Shown: positions 8,114-16,378, counted from the first letter of the stretch. The stretch: 21,025 bases of DNA from Rickettsia typhi (GCA_945888585.1 CAMDAI010000003.1:1-21025), one strand, 5' to 3'. Translations and numbers: made by a program. Notes: a model not told the origin generated them from the sequence alone.

Positions 8114-8345
8114 AATTCATTTGCAATATTAATAATTATTTTAGCTCTTTTAGTTTATTTACCTTTTTACTATCAATTCTCGAACGATCTCGGTTTATCA
8201 TCTATTTTATCAGAAGATCAACATGCTTACATTTCTAAGATTTTCTGAATTTGAAGGTCTTGATACAATAAGAAATATGGCTGAAGAAAGAATTGAATTT
8301 GATGCTATTTATACAAAATATAAAAATATCAGTAATTGGAAATAA
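8114..8345 (+). pseudogene. Possible frameshifted remnant of a small or membrane protein gene
   Basis: This lies in the 258-base gap between the E1-like gene and the GT2 gene. One frame is open from 8114 to a stop at 8246-8248, without a usual start codon, and encodes a hydrophobic run (ILIIILALLVYLPFYY) followed by a polar tail. A second frame starts with ATG at 8223 and runs to a stop at 8343-8345. It encodes 40 residues with a charged helix-like middle (IRNMAEERIEFDAIYTKY) and ends 3 bases before the GT2 start. The two frames overlap and differ by one base of phase, as expected if one gene was broken by a frameshift. The 40-codon frame could instead be a real small gene coupled to the glycosyltransferase. 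I do not recognise either part. Confidence 0.3.
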
Positions 8346-8348
8346 TTT

Positions 8349-9272
8349 ATGATAGATATTCTGCCAAAAATAACAGTGATTACAGTTGTTAAAAATTCTG
8401 TAAATACCATTGAAAAAGCAATAGAAAGTATTATCCGGCAAAATTATCCAAATTTGGAATATATTATTTTGGATGGAAATTCTACTGATGGAACTTTAGA
8501 TATTATAAAAAAATATGACAAAGCAATTTCTTTTTGGAAAAGTAAAAATGATAATGGTGCTTCAGAGGCTTATAATGAAGCAATAGGAATCGCTAGCGGA
8601 GAAATAATAGGTTATTTAAATGCTGATGATTTTTATGAAGATGGTGTTTTATTAAAAGTGGCAGATCTATTTAAAAAAGATACTAATTTAGATGTGATAT
8701 CTTTTAGATATCGGGTTTTAGAGCTTAAAAATAATCAATATATTACCAAATCGGAGAGTAGCATTGCAGATATTCTGCTCGATAAAAACAAAGATTGTGC
8801 TTGCCTTGGTATTAATGCAAAGTTTTTTAAGAAAGAACTATTTTTTAAATATGGTTTACCCTTAAAAAGTCTCAAGGATGGTCAGCTATTTTTAAGTAAT
8901 GATACAGAATTACTAATCAGGTTAATTTTGAATAATGTAAAAAGTTTAGTGGTGGAAGATATTGGTTATAATTATTTGTTAAGTGATAATTCCAATAGTT
9001 TTTCTAATAGCTATAAAAATAATCCAATTTATATGGAGGATAAAGTACTTATAGCTCAAAGGTTTCTAGGTCCTGAATTTAGACGGTATTTAAATCCAAT
9101 ATGGGAAAAAAAATTTAAAAAATGGATAAAGAAATATCGTGCCAAATTGGTGAAGCAATTTATCAAATCAAGAAATTTTTCTGAAGCAAAGAAGCATTTT
9201 ATCTTTGGAATTAAAGAAAATAACCATTTCCAGTTCTTGCTCTATTTAGTCAAAACATTTATAAGAAATTAG
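8349..9272 (+). CDS. Family 2 glycosyltransferase
   Basis: This 307-residue protein has an N-terminal GT-A domain of the GT2 family, which transfers a sugar from a nucleotide donor, here probably onto a lipid-linked polysaccharide intermediate at the cytoplasmic face of the inner membrane. The opening strand ITVITVVKN is at residues 8-16. LDGNSTDGT at 41-49 is the nucleotide-binding Asp loop, NDNGASEAYNEAIG at 67-80 matches the acceptor/donor helix of the WcaA-like group, and NADD at 91-94 is the metal-binding DxD equivalent. The C-terminal third is basic and not recognisable. No transmembrane segments are seen. Its 3' end overlaps the convergent oxygenase gene by 14 bases. Donor and linkage cannot be told from sequence. 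Confidence 0.9.
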   Translation: MIDILPKITVITVVKNSVNTIEKAIESIIRQNYPNLEYIILDGNSTDGTLDIIKKYDKAISFWKSKNDNGASEAYNEAIGIASGEIIGYLNADDFYEDGVLLKVADLFKKDTNLDVISFRYRVLELKNNQYITKSESSIADILLDKNKDCACLGINAKFFKKELFFKYGLPLKSLKDGQLFLSNDTELLIRLILNNVKSLVVEDIGYNYLLSDNSNSFSNSYKNNPIYMEDKVLIAQRFLGPEFRRYLNPIWEKKFKKWIKKYRAKLVKQFIKSRNFSEAKKHFIFGIKENNHFQFLLYLVKTFIRN

Positions 9273-10140
9273 AATTTTGTACCGCGTTTTGATAATAATA
9301 TTTTCCAGGTTCAAAAGGTGTTTTCATTCTTCCTAATCCCGTATGGGCAAATGGATGATTATTTTTATCTTCGTCAAATATTATTCTAACATCCATCGAA
9401 ACTCTAGTTTGGCCTGACATAGGCATGGTGCTATGAATTGATCTTAAGTCAAATAACAAAATTTCTCCAAAATCAGTACTTACCGGTTTGGATTTATCAT
9501 CTGTAATTTTAAATGCTGGATTATCGTGGTCCCTAACCTCTGCATAATATTTAAAAATGTCAAAATCGTAAGGCTCCAATATTTTTTTTGAGTCACTAAC
9601 GCTCATTATATTAAATCCATGGCCTTCCAATCTTTTGTAGGTTAGAGGAATCCATATATTTAACTCATATGGATGATGACCAAGAAACATGTCATTATGA
9701 TATGCTGGATAAACCTTTCTTGAATTTGTGCCAGGGCAGTGCACTCTAATGGTTGGTGTTTTTTGAAACCAAAATTTTCTACCTTTTCCTATTTCTTTAT
9801 CAACCCAGTTTCTAATAAAATCATGATAAATAGAAATAAATTCTTCGTCCATTTCATATAATGATTTGGTTAAATCATTAATTCCAAAATCAAAATCATA
9901 AGTGGTGAATTCTTCGCTAACATTTTTATGAATATTTTCTAATTCATCAAATTCAATATTTAAGCGCTTTTTTATTGTTGAGTTGTAATAATCTCTTAAT
10001 TGCCTCGTGTAGTTGTTTTCTTTTAAGTTGATGTTATCAGCATCATATTGTTTTTGAATATTGCTTTTTATATCAAAAAAATTCTTCATAAATTGCTTTT
10101 TTCTCTCATTGGCAATGTTATTATAGATTTCTTTTATCAT
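9259..10140 (-). CDS. PhyH/StrG-like Fe(II)/2-oxoglutarate-dependent oxygenase
   Basis: This 293-residue protein has the pattern of a non-haem iron oxygenase of the phytanoyl-CoA dioxygenase superfamily. The metal triad is visible as His148-x-Asp150 in YHNDM and the distal His236 in SIHSTMP. Arg246 or Arg252 further on is suited to bind the 2-oxoglutarate carboxylate. The segment PAYHNDMFLGHHPYELNIW and its IRVHCPG lead-in recall the StrG-like group found in sugar and aminoglycoside clusters. Such enzymes hydroxylate or desaturate small molecules; here a nucleotide sugar or glycan is the likely target, but this is inferred from the neighbours. It is a single gene, convergent with the GT2 gene (14-base overlap) and divergent from the radical SAM operon. 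The N-terminal 130 residues are lysine- and asparagine-rich and unassigned. Confidence 0.75.
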   Translation of the reverse strand: MIKEIYNNIANERKKQFMKNFFDIKSNIQKQYDADNINLKENNYTRQLRDYYNSTIKKRLNIEFDELENIHKNVSEEFTTYDFDFGINDLTKSLYEMDEEFISIYHDFIRNWVDKEIGKGRKFWFQKTPTIRVHCPGTNSRKVYPAYHNDMFLGHHPYELNIWIPLTYKRLEGHGFNIMSVSDSKKILEPYDFDIFKYYAEVRDHDNPAFKITDDKSKPVSTDFGEILLFDLRSIHSTMPMSGQTRVSMDVRIIFDEDKNNHPFAHTGLGRMKTPFEPGKYYYQNAVQNSNFL

Positions 10141-10232
10141 TGGTCTGATCTAAAAATGATTAATATGATTTGAATTGAATACAGATTTATATGTTGATTT
10201 TTTCTATTTAGATATTATTGTAAAGCATTCTT

Positions 10233-10260
10233 TTGACAAATCTCTTTGTTACATAACAAT
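10233..10260 (+). promoter_or_regulatory. Candidate promoter for radical SAM operon
   Basis: A perfect -35 hexamer TTGACA at 10233-10238 is followed by an AACAAT hexamer at 10255-10260 (16-base spacer, four of six -10 matches). This would start transcription near 10266, just before the ATG at 10273 and downstream of the alternative TTG at 10246, giving a very short leader. The -10 match is weak. Confidence 0.35.
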
Positions 10261-10272
10261 ACTAAATATATT

Positions 10273-11793
10273 ATGCAAAAAAAATTGGATATAATTTTTG
10301 TTCAGCCTAATGGTGCTGGAAAAATATATCAATCTCTTAGTCAAGATCACTCTGCTATAGAAACACCAATTTGGGCTGCCATGTTAGCAAATAGATGCAG
10401 AAGTTTGGGTTATGGTGTGGTAATATTAGATTGTGAAGCAGAAAGGCTCAGCACAACCGAATCCGCAAAACAAATTAAAGATGCCAATGCCAGAATAGTT
10501 TGTATTGTGGTTTATGGTCAGCAACCAAGTTCATCATCACAAAATATGTCTGGGGCGGTTGAGACGGCAGATAAATTAAAAGAAATTAATCCGGATTCAA
10601 AAATATTATTTGTTGGGCCTCATCCTTCAGCACTCCCTCTTGAAAATTTAGCTGAGCCATCAATTGATATGATATGTCAAAATGAAGGAGTTTACACCAT
10701 TAGTGACTTGCTAAAAGTAGAGGATTTAGATGATGAAAACATGCTTAAAAAAGTTGAAGGTTTAGGATTTAAAATTGATGGTAATCCATTCTTAAATAAA
10801 ATTTCTCCAATCGTCTCTAGAGCTAATCTGGAAACAGATTTGCCAGGAATGGCATGGGATTTACTACCCAATGTAAATAAATATAGAACATCAGGATGGC
10901 ATTCTTGGTCGAATAATTCTGATAAAGGACCGTTTGCTTCAATTTATACGAGTCTTGGTTGTCCAAATAAATGTTCCTTTTGTATGATTAATATTATCAG
11001 CAGAACCGAGCAGGGGTCAGATATTTCAAGTGCCGATAGCAATAAGTTTAGATGGTGGAATCCAGAATTTATTATCAAGCAATTCGATCAAATTGCTAAA
11101 ATGGGAGTAAAAAATGTTAAGATTGCTGACGAGCTTTTTGTACTCAGTCCACAACATTTTATGAGAATATGCGAGTTGTTGATCGAACGAAATTACGGCT
11201 TTAATATCTGGGCCTATTCCAGAATAGATACCTGTAAACCAAAATATCTGGAAACTCTTAAAAGAGCCGGCGTAAATTGGTTAGCTCTTGGAATTGAGAA
11301 CCCAAATACCCAGCTTCGGGGAGAAGTTCACAAGGATGGATTCCAAGAGGTTAAAATACTCGATGTAATTCGTGATATACAAAATGCCGGAATTAATGTA
11401 GCAGGAAATTATATTTTTGGCCTACCTATGGATACAAAAGATTCAATGCAAGCCACATCAGATTTCGTTCTTGAAAATCTGACTGAAATGGTAAATTTTT
11501 ATTCTGCTATGGCCTATCCGGGCAGTCCACTTCATTTAACTGCTAAAAAGAAAGGATGGGAATTACCAAAAAAATATGAAGGTTATAGTCAGCACTCATA
11601 TGAAACTCTAAATCTATCAAATGATCACCTAACTAATGCAGAAATTTTAGAATTTAGAGATAAGGCTTGGATGAAAATTCATACTAGCCCAAAATATCTT
11701 TCCATGCTTGAATCAAAATTCGGTCCTAAAGCTAGAGAGAACGTAGAAAGTTCCACTAAAATAAATATAAAAAGAAGAATTCTTGGCGATTAA
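10273..11793 (+). CDS. B12-binding-domain radical SAM enzyme
   Basis: From the preferred ATG this is 506 residues. Residues about 4-145 look like a cobalamin-binding Rossmann-type domain, ending in the family-typical GPHPSALPLENL and CQNEGV segments; the classical DxHxxG loop is not seen, as in many members. The radical SAM core follows with LGCPNKCSFC (Cys230, Cys234, Cys237), which binds the 4Fe-4S cluster and SAM, and with LGIENPNTQ and NYIFGLPMDT as later core strands. Such enzymes generate 5'-deoxyadenosyl radical for methylation, epimerisation or ring chemistry; the substrate is unknown. An in-frame TTG at 10246 would add nine residues, but it precedes the predicted transcription start and conserved sequence begins after the ATG. 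It is the first gene of a three-gene operon, 17 bases before the adenine-salvage fusion. Confidence 0.88.
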   Translation: MQKKLDIIFVQPNGAGKIYQSLSQDHSAIETPIWAAMLANRCRSLGYGVVILDCEAERLSTTESAKQIKDANARIVCIVVYGQQPSSSSQNMSGAVETADKLKEINPDSKILFVGPHPSALPLENLAEPSIDMICQNEGVYTISDLLKVEDLDDENMLKKVEGLGFKIDGNPFLNKISPIVSRANLETDLPGMAWDLLPNVNKYRTSGWHSWSNNSDKGPFASIYTSLGCPNKCSFCMINIISRTEQGSDISSADSNKFRWWNPEFIIKQFDQIAKMGVKNVKIADELFVLSPQHFMRICELLIERNYGFNIWAYSRIDTCKPKYLETLKRAGVNWLALGIENPNTQLRGEVHKDGFQEVKILDVIRDIQNAGINVAGNYIFGLPMDTKDSMQATSDFVLENLTEMVNFYSAMAYPGSPLHLTAKKKGWELPKKYEGYSQHSYETLNLSNDHLTNAEILEFRDKAWMKIHTSPKYLSMLESKFGPKARENVESSTKINIKRRILGD

Positions 11794-11810
11794 TTTTTTA
11801 TAATATTTTA

Positions 11811-13856
11811 ATGATAAAAGATTTAGAAAATTACATAATTGATACCAAGGATTTTCCTAAGAAAGGTGTTATATTTAGAGACATATCTATTTTGCTTAAA
11901 GAGAAGTTTGGAGAAACTATTAATTCTCTTGCTTTACTTTTCGACAAAGAAACCATTGATAAAGTAAATTATATTGCTGGAATCGACTCTAGAGGTTTTG
12001 TTTTTGGATCAGCTCTAGCTCAGCTCTTGGGTAAAGGATTTATAATGATTAGAAAGGGTGGAAAATTACCTCCTCCAACTATATCAGAAAAATATTCTTT
12101 AGAATATGGAAGTGACAAGATGGAGATTGCCCCTGGTGTTGGTGGTATTATTATAATTGACGATGTGCTGGCAACTGGTGGAACCCTAAAAGCTGCCGCT
12201 AATTTATGTAAAAAAGCGGGATATAATGTTTTAGATATCGCTGCTTTAATTGATCTTCGCTATCTCAATAATTTTTCTTGGCAGGATTTAAAAGCAAAAT
12301 CATTAATTCAATATTACGATAATGATATATTAATAGTCATGGCTCTTAAAGAAGAATGTCAGGGATATTTCGTTAGTGAAAATGTTATTTATACTGGCCT
12401 TGGTAAGATCAACGCATCTTATGCTTTGATGAATGCAATTAATAAAAAGCGCCCAAAATTAGTGGTAAATTTAGGTAGCGCTGGTAGTGCTGTTTTTAAC
12501 AAAGGTGAATTAATAAATTGCACTGAATTTATTCAAAGAGACATGGATGTTACCGGTTTGGGATATGAACAATATGTTACTCCGTTTGATAAAATAGATG
12601 AGCAGGTTTTAAAATATGGCAATATTATTGACGGTTTGAAAAAAGGCATATGTGGTACTGGAGATAGTTTTGATACTTCCTTAAATAAATCTGCTTCTTA
12701 CAATCTTGTTGATATGGAGTCTTATGTTTTGGCAAAAATTTGTAAGCTTCAAAAAATTCCTTTCACATGCGTTAAATATATTACTGATGGTGCTGATGAA
12801 GGAGCTGGTAAAGATTGGAATGAATCTCTAAATACTGCGGCTAGAAAATTATTTGAATGCTATAAAAATCACATTGCTATAAAATATGATACAGCGCCAG
12901 TAATAAAAACGAAAATACATATATGTCTTTTTAATATATCCCATATTAATTATGTAATAGATCAGGTGGAATTTATCTTGGCTATTTTTAAACAAAATAA
13001 CTACTTGATATCAGTTAGTAATGATTTCAAAGATGATGCTTTAAATGTTTTAATTGAATGTTTTGATGCCGCACATGAAGATTCATCGCAGACAGAGAGG
13101 GTAATTAATTATTGCAAAAAAAATAATAAAAAAGTTTCGGTTATAATGACGGAGCATATAGATTATATTGACAGAAGGGTATACGCTTATTCTGTTCCCA
13201 TAAATGATATTGATGCAACACATTATAATCCGTTTATAAAAAAAAGAATTTTATCCATTTTGGCAATTTCTCCTTACATTAGACATATATTTACTCTTGG
13301 TGAATTTCCAAAATTAAAAAATTTTCGTGAAATGTCTGGAAAAGCTCCAATTATAATACCATATCCTCGCATAGAAAAAGTTTATGACAAGCATGATCCA
13401 GAATATGATCTGGTCTTTTCTGGAAAAGATACAGAATATAGATCTGAAATAATAGATAGAATTGAGAAAATGTCATTTTCGATAAAAAGTAATGCTTATC
13501 AAAATATATTGACTCGTAAAAAAAGAAATAAGCTGATATCCAAAGCAAAAATTAATCTAAATATTCCTCAAGATAAAAAATGGGAATACCCTTCATTGCT
13601 ACGCATAATATTAGCTCTTTCATTGGGTAAAATAACTATTTCAATAGGAAATGGTAAGACATCAGGAGGCAATGACAGTTTCTATGCAACCATTGATCAA
13701 AATAATCTGAGTGGGTTAGGGTCTTATCTAAAGAATTATGATGTATATTATGAGAAATTTTTAGCAATATATAATCAAATGACTTCTGAAGTAATATTTC
13801 CACAAGATCATTTTAAAATTTGGGCAGAAATAGAGGGGGTATGTAATGAAAATTAA
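11811..13856 (+). CDS. Triple fusion: adenine phosphoribosyltransferase, MTA/SAH nucleosidase, glycosyltransferase-like domain
   Basis: This 681-residue protein has three parts. Residues 1 to about 168 are a complete adenine phosphoribosyltransferase: GIDSRGFVFG at 57-66, RKGGKLP at 81-87, LEYGSDKMEI at 97-106, and the PRPP loop IIIIDDVLATGGT at 113-125. Residues about 171-355 match the MTA/SAH nucleosidase fold with all three catalytic acids: Glu182 (MALKEE), Glu303 (DMES) and Asp326 (ITDGAD), plus NLGSAGS at 220-226. Residues about 366-681 look like a GT-B type glycosyltransferase half, with DLVFSGKDTEYR at 533-544, SKAKINLNIP at 577-586 and SLLRIILALSLGK at 595-607. The nucleosidase frees adenine and the transferase converts it to AMP. 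The gene follows the radical SAM gene by 17 bases and overlaps the next gene by 11. A separate APRT or MTAN is normal; this fusion with a GT I do not recognise. Confidence 0.85.
   Translation: MIKDLENYIIDTKDFPKKGVIFRDISILLKEKFGETINSLALLFDKETIDKVNYIAGIDSRGFVFGSALAQLLGKGFIMIRKGGKLPPPTISEKYSLEYGSDKMEIAPGVGGIIIIDDVLATGGTLKAAANLCKKAGYNVLDIAALIDLRYLNNFSWQDLKAKSLIQYYDNDILIVMALKEECQGYFVSENVIYTGLGKINASYALMNAINKKRPKLVVNLGSAGSAVFNKGELINCTEFIQRDMDVTGLGYEQYVTPFDKIDEQVLKYGNIIDGLKKGICGTGDSFDTSLNKSASYNLVDMESYVLAKICKLQKIPFTCVKYITDGADEGAGKDWNESLNTAARKLFECYKNHIAIKYDTAPVIKTKIHICLFNISHINYVIDQVEFILAIFKQNNYLISVSNDFKDDALNVLIECFDAAHEDSSQTERVINYCKKNNKKVSVIMTEHIDYIDRRVYAYSVPINDIDATHYNPFIKKRILSILAISPYIRHIFTLGEFPKLKNFREMSGKAPIIIPYPRIEKVYDKHDPEYDLVFSGKDTEYRSEIIDRIEKMSFSIKSNAYQNILTRKKRNKLISKAKINLNIPQDKKWEYPSLLRIILALSLGKITISIGNGKTSGGNDSFYATIDQNNLSGLGSYLKNYDVYYEKFLAIYNQMTSEVIFPQDHFKIWAEIEGVCNEN
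13833..13840 (+). promoter_or_regulatory. Strong Shine-Dalgarno deciding the start at 13846
   Basis: GAGGGGGT precedes the ATG at 13846 by about 6 bases and lies inside the end of the upstream fusion gene. It is the clearest ribosome binding site in a window where most starts lack one. It selects the 13846 ATG over the out-of-frame ATG at 13841 and allows independent initiation despite the 11-base overlap. Confidence 0.6.
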
Positions 13857-15351
13857 AAAAATAAATGTATTTTTGCCATGGAATCTTCCTGAATATTATG
13901 CTTTAAATGGTTTTCACGATTTATATGATTTTATTTTAGAAGAAAATCAATATTTTAATTTTAAGGCAATAGAAATTAAAAAATTTTACAATAAAAAATA
14001 TTTAAATTTTTTTGCTTTCCTTAATAAATTTAATTTTAGCTTTCGATTTTATGATAAATCTGCTTCAGTTTCATATTTATTAAGCAAGGTGGCTGCAAAA
14101 GGTTGTGAATTAAATTTTCTTCATACTTCTCTCATATTTGCCGGTGAAAGCAAGCCATTTATATTTCATTTAGAAGATTTTCAAAGTATATTTCTGCACA
14201 GAGATATATTGCCAGTTTTTAATAAAGATGTAAACTTGCAGAAAATATTTGAGCAGAATAATTGCTTGGCAATTATTTCGCATATTCCTGAGACTTTACA
14301 GAGTTTTCGTAATTATTTTAACAGTCCGGTTATTAATTCAAAATTGCATTATAGTAGAATTGCTATATCAAACAATTTTATTAAATCTGCCAAAAAATTA
14401 AAAATTTCTAAACAAAAATCTTCAGAGACAGTTTTTTTATTCACTTCATCTGGTCATCAAAATACCAATAATTATGTAACTAGAGGATTTAAAGTAGTTA
14501 TTAATTTGGCTAAAAAATTAATAGAGTCGGGTTATAAGGTAAAATTTATTTTTAAATGTATTAAGCTGGATAGATCCGCTTTTTTGGACCTTGGATTAAA
14601 CGATGAGCAGATTGACTTTATTTATAATTGCTCAGCAATTGTTTGGTATGAAGAATATTTATCCGATGATGAAATGAGTGTATTGTATAAAATGTCGGAT
14701 TTTTTTCTATTGCCATCCGCTCAATTGCATTCCATGAGTATATTGAAATCAATGTATTCAGAATCAATCCCTATAGTTACAGATACTGTTGGAACTAATC
14801 AATATGTTAGTCATTTAAAAAATGGTATAGTTTTAAATGGAGTTAGAAAAGCAGTTTTTCAGGATAATATTTTTTTACTAAAACCTAATATTGAAAATTA
14901 TTTATTTCTTGAGAATAGTCTTACAGAGCAATTATTTTCAAATTTGGTTAAAATAATTGATAAAAAAGATGTTATTGAAAAAATGAAATCTGAGGCTAAA
15001 GAAACAGTAATAAGAAATTTTAATCCTAAAGATAATGAGGAAGAACTTCTGCATCATATTTTAATGGAGTATAACAAAAAGGTAAGCAGGAAGAGCAGAA
15101 AGAAAAATAAAATATTTAAAAAATTAGTTAATAGATATATTTTAAGCTCAGATTTTAGTAGATATAAACAAATTATTTGTCAAAAAGTTTTTGAATGGGA
15201 AAATATAATAGTTTTCAAACATCATTCCTACTACTATGTAAATGATTCAAAAAAAAATCGCTTTTCCGTTTGTGATCTAACAAAATTTTCTAAGCCTTAT
15301 AAAGATATTTTTGAGGTCAATAAGGAGTTGCGGCGCCGATTATTCAAGTAG
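13846..15351 (+). CDS. GT-B glycosyltransferase (family 4-like), divergent
   Basis: This 501-residue protein has a GT-B-like C-terminal half. FLFTSSG at 197-203 opens the second Rossmann domain, followed by a helix-strand pattern with KVKFIFK at 231-237, WYEEYLSDDEMSVLYKMSDFFLLPS ending near 291, and SMSILKSMYSESIPIVTDT around 296-314. This last block occupies the place of the family-4 'E-x7-E...GxPVV' donor site, but the two usual glutamates are not visible. The N-terminal half (ESKPFIFHLED at 101-111) fits the acceptor domain. Residues after about 370 are a lysine- and aromatic-rich extension of unknown role. It is the last gene of the radical SAM operon and overlaps the triple fusion by 11 bases; its 3' end overlaps the convergent Nudix gene by 12. 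The region looks more AT-rich than the heptose operon by eye. Confidence 0.75.
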   Translation: MKIKKINVFLPWNLPEYYALNGFHDLYDFILEENQYFNFKAIEIKKFYNKKYLNFFAFLNKFNFSFRFYDKSASVSYLLSKVAAKGCELNFLHTSLIFAGESKPFIFHLEDFQSIFLHRDILPVFNKDVNLQKIFEQNNCLAIISHIPETLQSFRNYFNSPVINSKLHYSRIAISNNFIKSAKKLKISKQKSSETVFLFTSSGHQNTNNYVTRGFKVVINLAKKLIESGYKVKFIFKCIKLDRSAFLDLGLNDEQIDFIYNCSAIVWYEEYLSDDEMSVLYKMSDFFLLPSAQLHSMSILKSMYSESIPIVTDTVGTNQYVSHLKNGIVLNGVRKAVFQDNIFLLKPNIENYLFLENSLTEQLFSNLVKIIDKKDVIEKMKSEAKETVIRNFNPKDNEEELLHHILMEYNKKVSRKSRKKNKIFKKLVNRYILSSDFSRYKQIICQKVFEWENIIVFKHHSYYYVNDSKKNRFSVCDLTKFSKPYKDIFEVNKELRRRLFK

Positions 15352-16377
15352 CACTAAGATACGAGCAATTAATAAGCTAATTTTATATAATCTGTCACCA
15401 TTTTCACCGCAAAGATTTTTACCAATTTCCAAATCGCCGGATTCCCAAGCCAGAAATTCTTTAATTTCTTTGGTTAATTTAATTTGTGAATTAAGAATCA
15501 AAAAGCTTTGAAGATTTTGAGGGGTGTTAAACATTGATATTTCTTGCCTGGTAACAGGATTAGTAATTTTAGAAATTTCCTTAATTTTGTGGCAAATTAT
15601 TTTAAATAATCCCTCTTCAATTAAGGTTACGGCATAAAGATTTATAATTTTTTCATCGGCCGTATAATTTCTTTTGTCAAAACAAATTTCATTAAGTGCA
15701 ATCCATCGCAATTCTTCGGTTTCGTTATCTGGTATGATTTCTGGAGCTTTTTTTAACTCTCCTAAAAAGGCGCAAAATTTTCCGTCAATATTAATTAAAC
15801 GATCTGGCTCCGAGCCAATCATCAAGGTATTAGTCTTTCCTAAATCAAAAATTAATTTATCCTTAAATTTATCTAAATCAATTCCTGTTTCTTCTAAAAC
15901 CTCACGTTGCCAAGCCAATTGCCAATTAAAATCAACTTCTTTGGGCCAATCAATCTTATATTTTTTAAAAATCTTTATTAATTTTTTTGGATCATTGATT
16001 TCTTTGTATGCTTTTTGCCATCCTTGTTTCATGGCATTCTTATAATATTCATCAATGGTGGCGTTTTTTATTTTTTTAAAATTTTTCTTAAAAAAACCAT
16101 TACATGATGGCAATTCAACATATCCGCCAGGAAACCACCATTGAAAATTATCTTTGAAGCGACGTTGTAATAAAGTGTAGATTTTTTGATCTTTTCTATT
16201 GTAATAAAAAACTGGTCCAACTCCAGAAATGCTAGTTTGAGGGAATGGTGATATATGATATTTTTTTGTTTTAGATTCAATAGTAACGCCAGAAAATGGA
16301 ATTTCTAATGAATCTAAAATTTTAATGATTTTCTCTTCACTGATTTTTTGATTTAATCGTGATTTGCGATAAATCAT
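15340..16377 (-). CDS. Nudix hydrolase-like protein with an interrupted Nudix box
   Basis: This 345-residue protein carries the two halves of a Nudix box far apart. WWFPGGYVE is at residues 80-88 and AWQREVLEETGIDL at 155-168. In the normal G-x5-E-x7-REUxEExGU pattern the REV would fall about 14 residues after the glycine; here it is about 73 after, so roughly 59 residues are inserted. The metal-binding REVLEETG half is complete, and a hydrophobic strand with LLQRRF at 69-74 precedes the box as usual. Nudix enzymes cleave nucleoside diphosphates linked to another moiety, so a nucleotide-sugar target fits the locus, but this is inferred. Its ATG lies one base after the stop of the preceding minus-strand gene, so the two are coupled. 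The C-terminal 90 residues are unassigned. Confidence 0.75.
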   Translation of the reverse strand: MIYRKSRLNQKISEEKIIKILDSLEIPFSGVTIESKTKKYHISPFPQTSISGVGPVFYYNRKDQKIYTLLQRRFKDNFQWWFPGGYVELPSCNGFFKKNFKKIKNATIDEYYKNAMKQGWQKAYKEINDPKKLIKIFKKYKIDWPKEVDFNWQLAWQREVLEETGIDLDKFKDKLIFDLGKTNTLMIGSEPDRLINIDGKFCAFLGELKKAPEIIPDNETEELRWIALNEICFDKRNYTADEKIINLYAVTLIEEGLFKIICHKIKEISKITNPVTRQEISMFNTPQNLQSFLILNSQIKLTKEIKEFLAWESGDLEIGKNLCGENGDRLYKISLLIARILVLLE

Positions 16378-16378
16378 G

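Noticed and set aside
10246-10272. TTG start adding nine residues to the radical SAM protein
   Set aside because: The ATG at 10273 is better placed, the extension MLHNNTKYI has no family match, and it would precede the predicted transcription start.
15674-16045. A 123-codon open frame on the plus strand
   Set aside because: It lies entirely antisense to the Nudix gene, has low-complexity Ser/Lys/Phe composition and no recognisable motif; the minus-strand gene explains the sequence.
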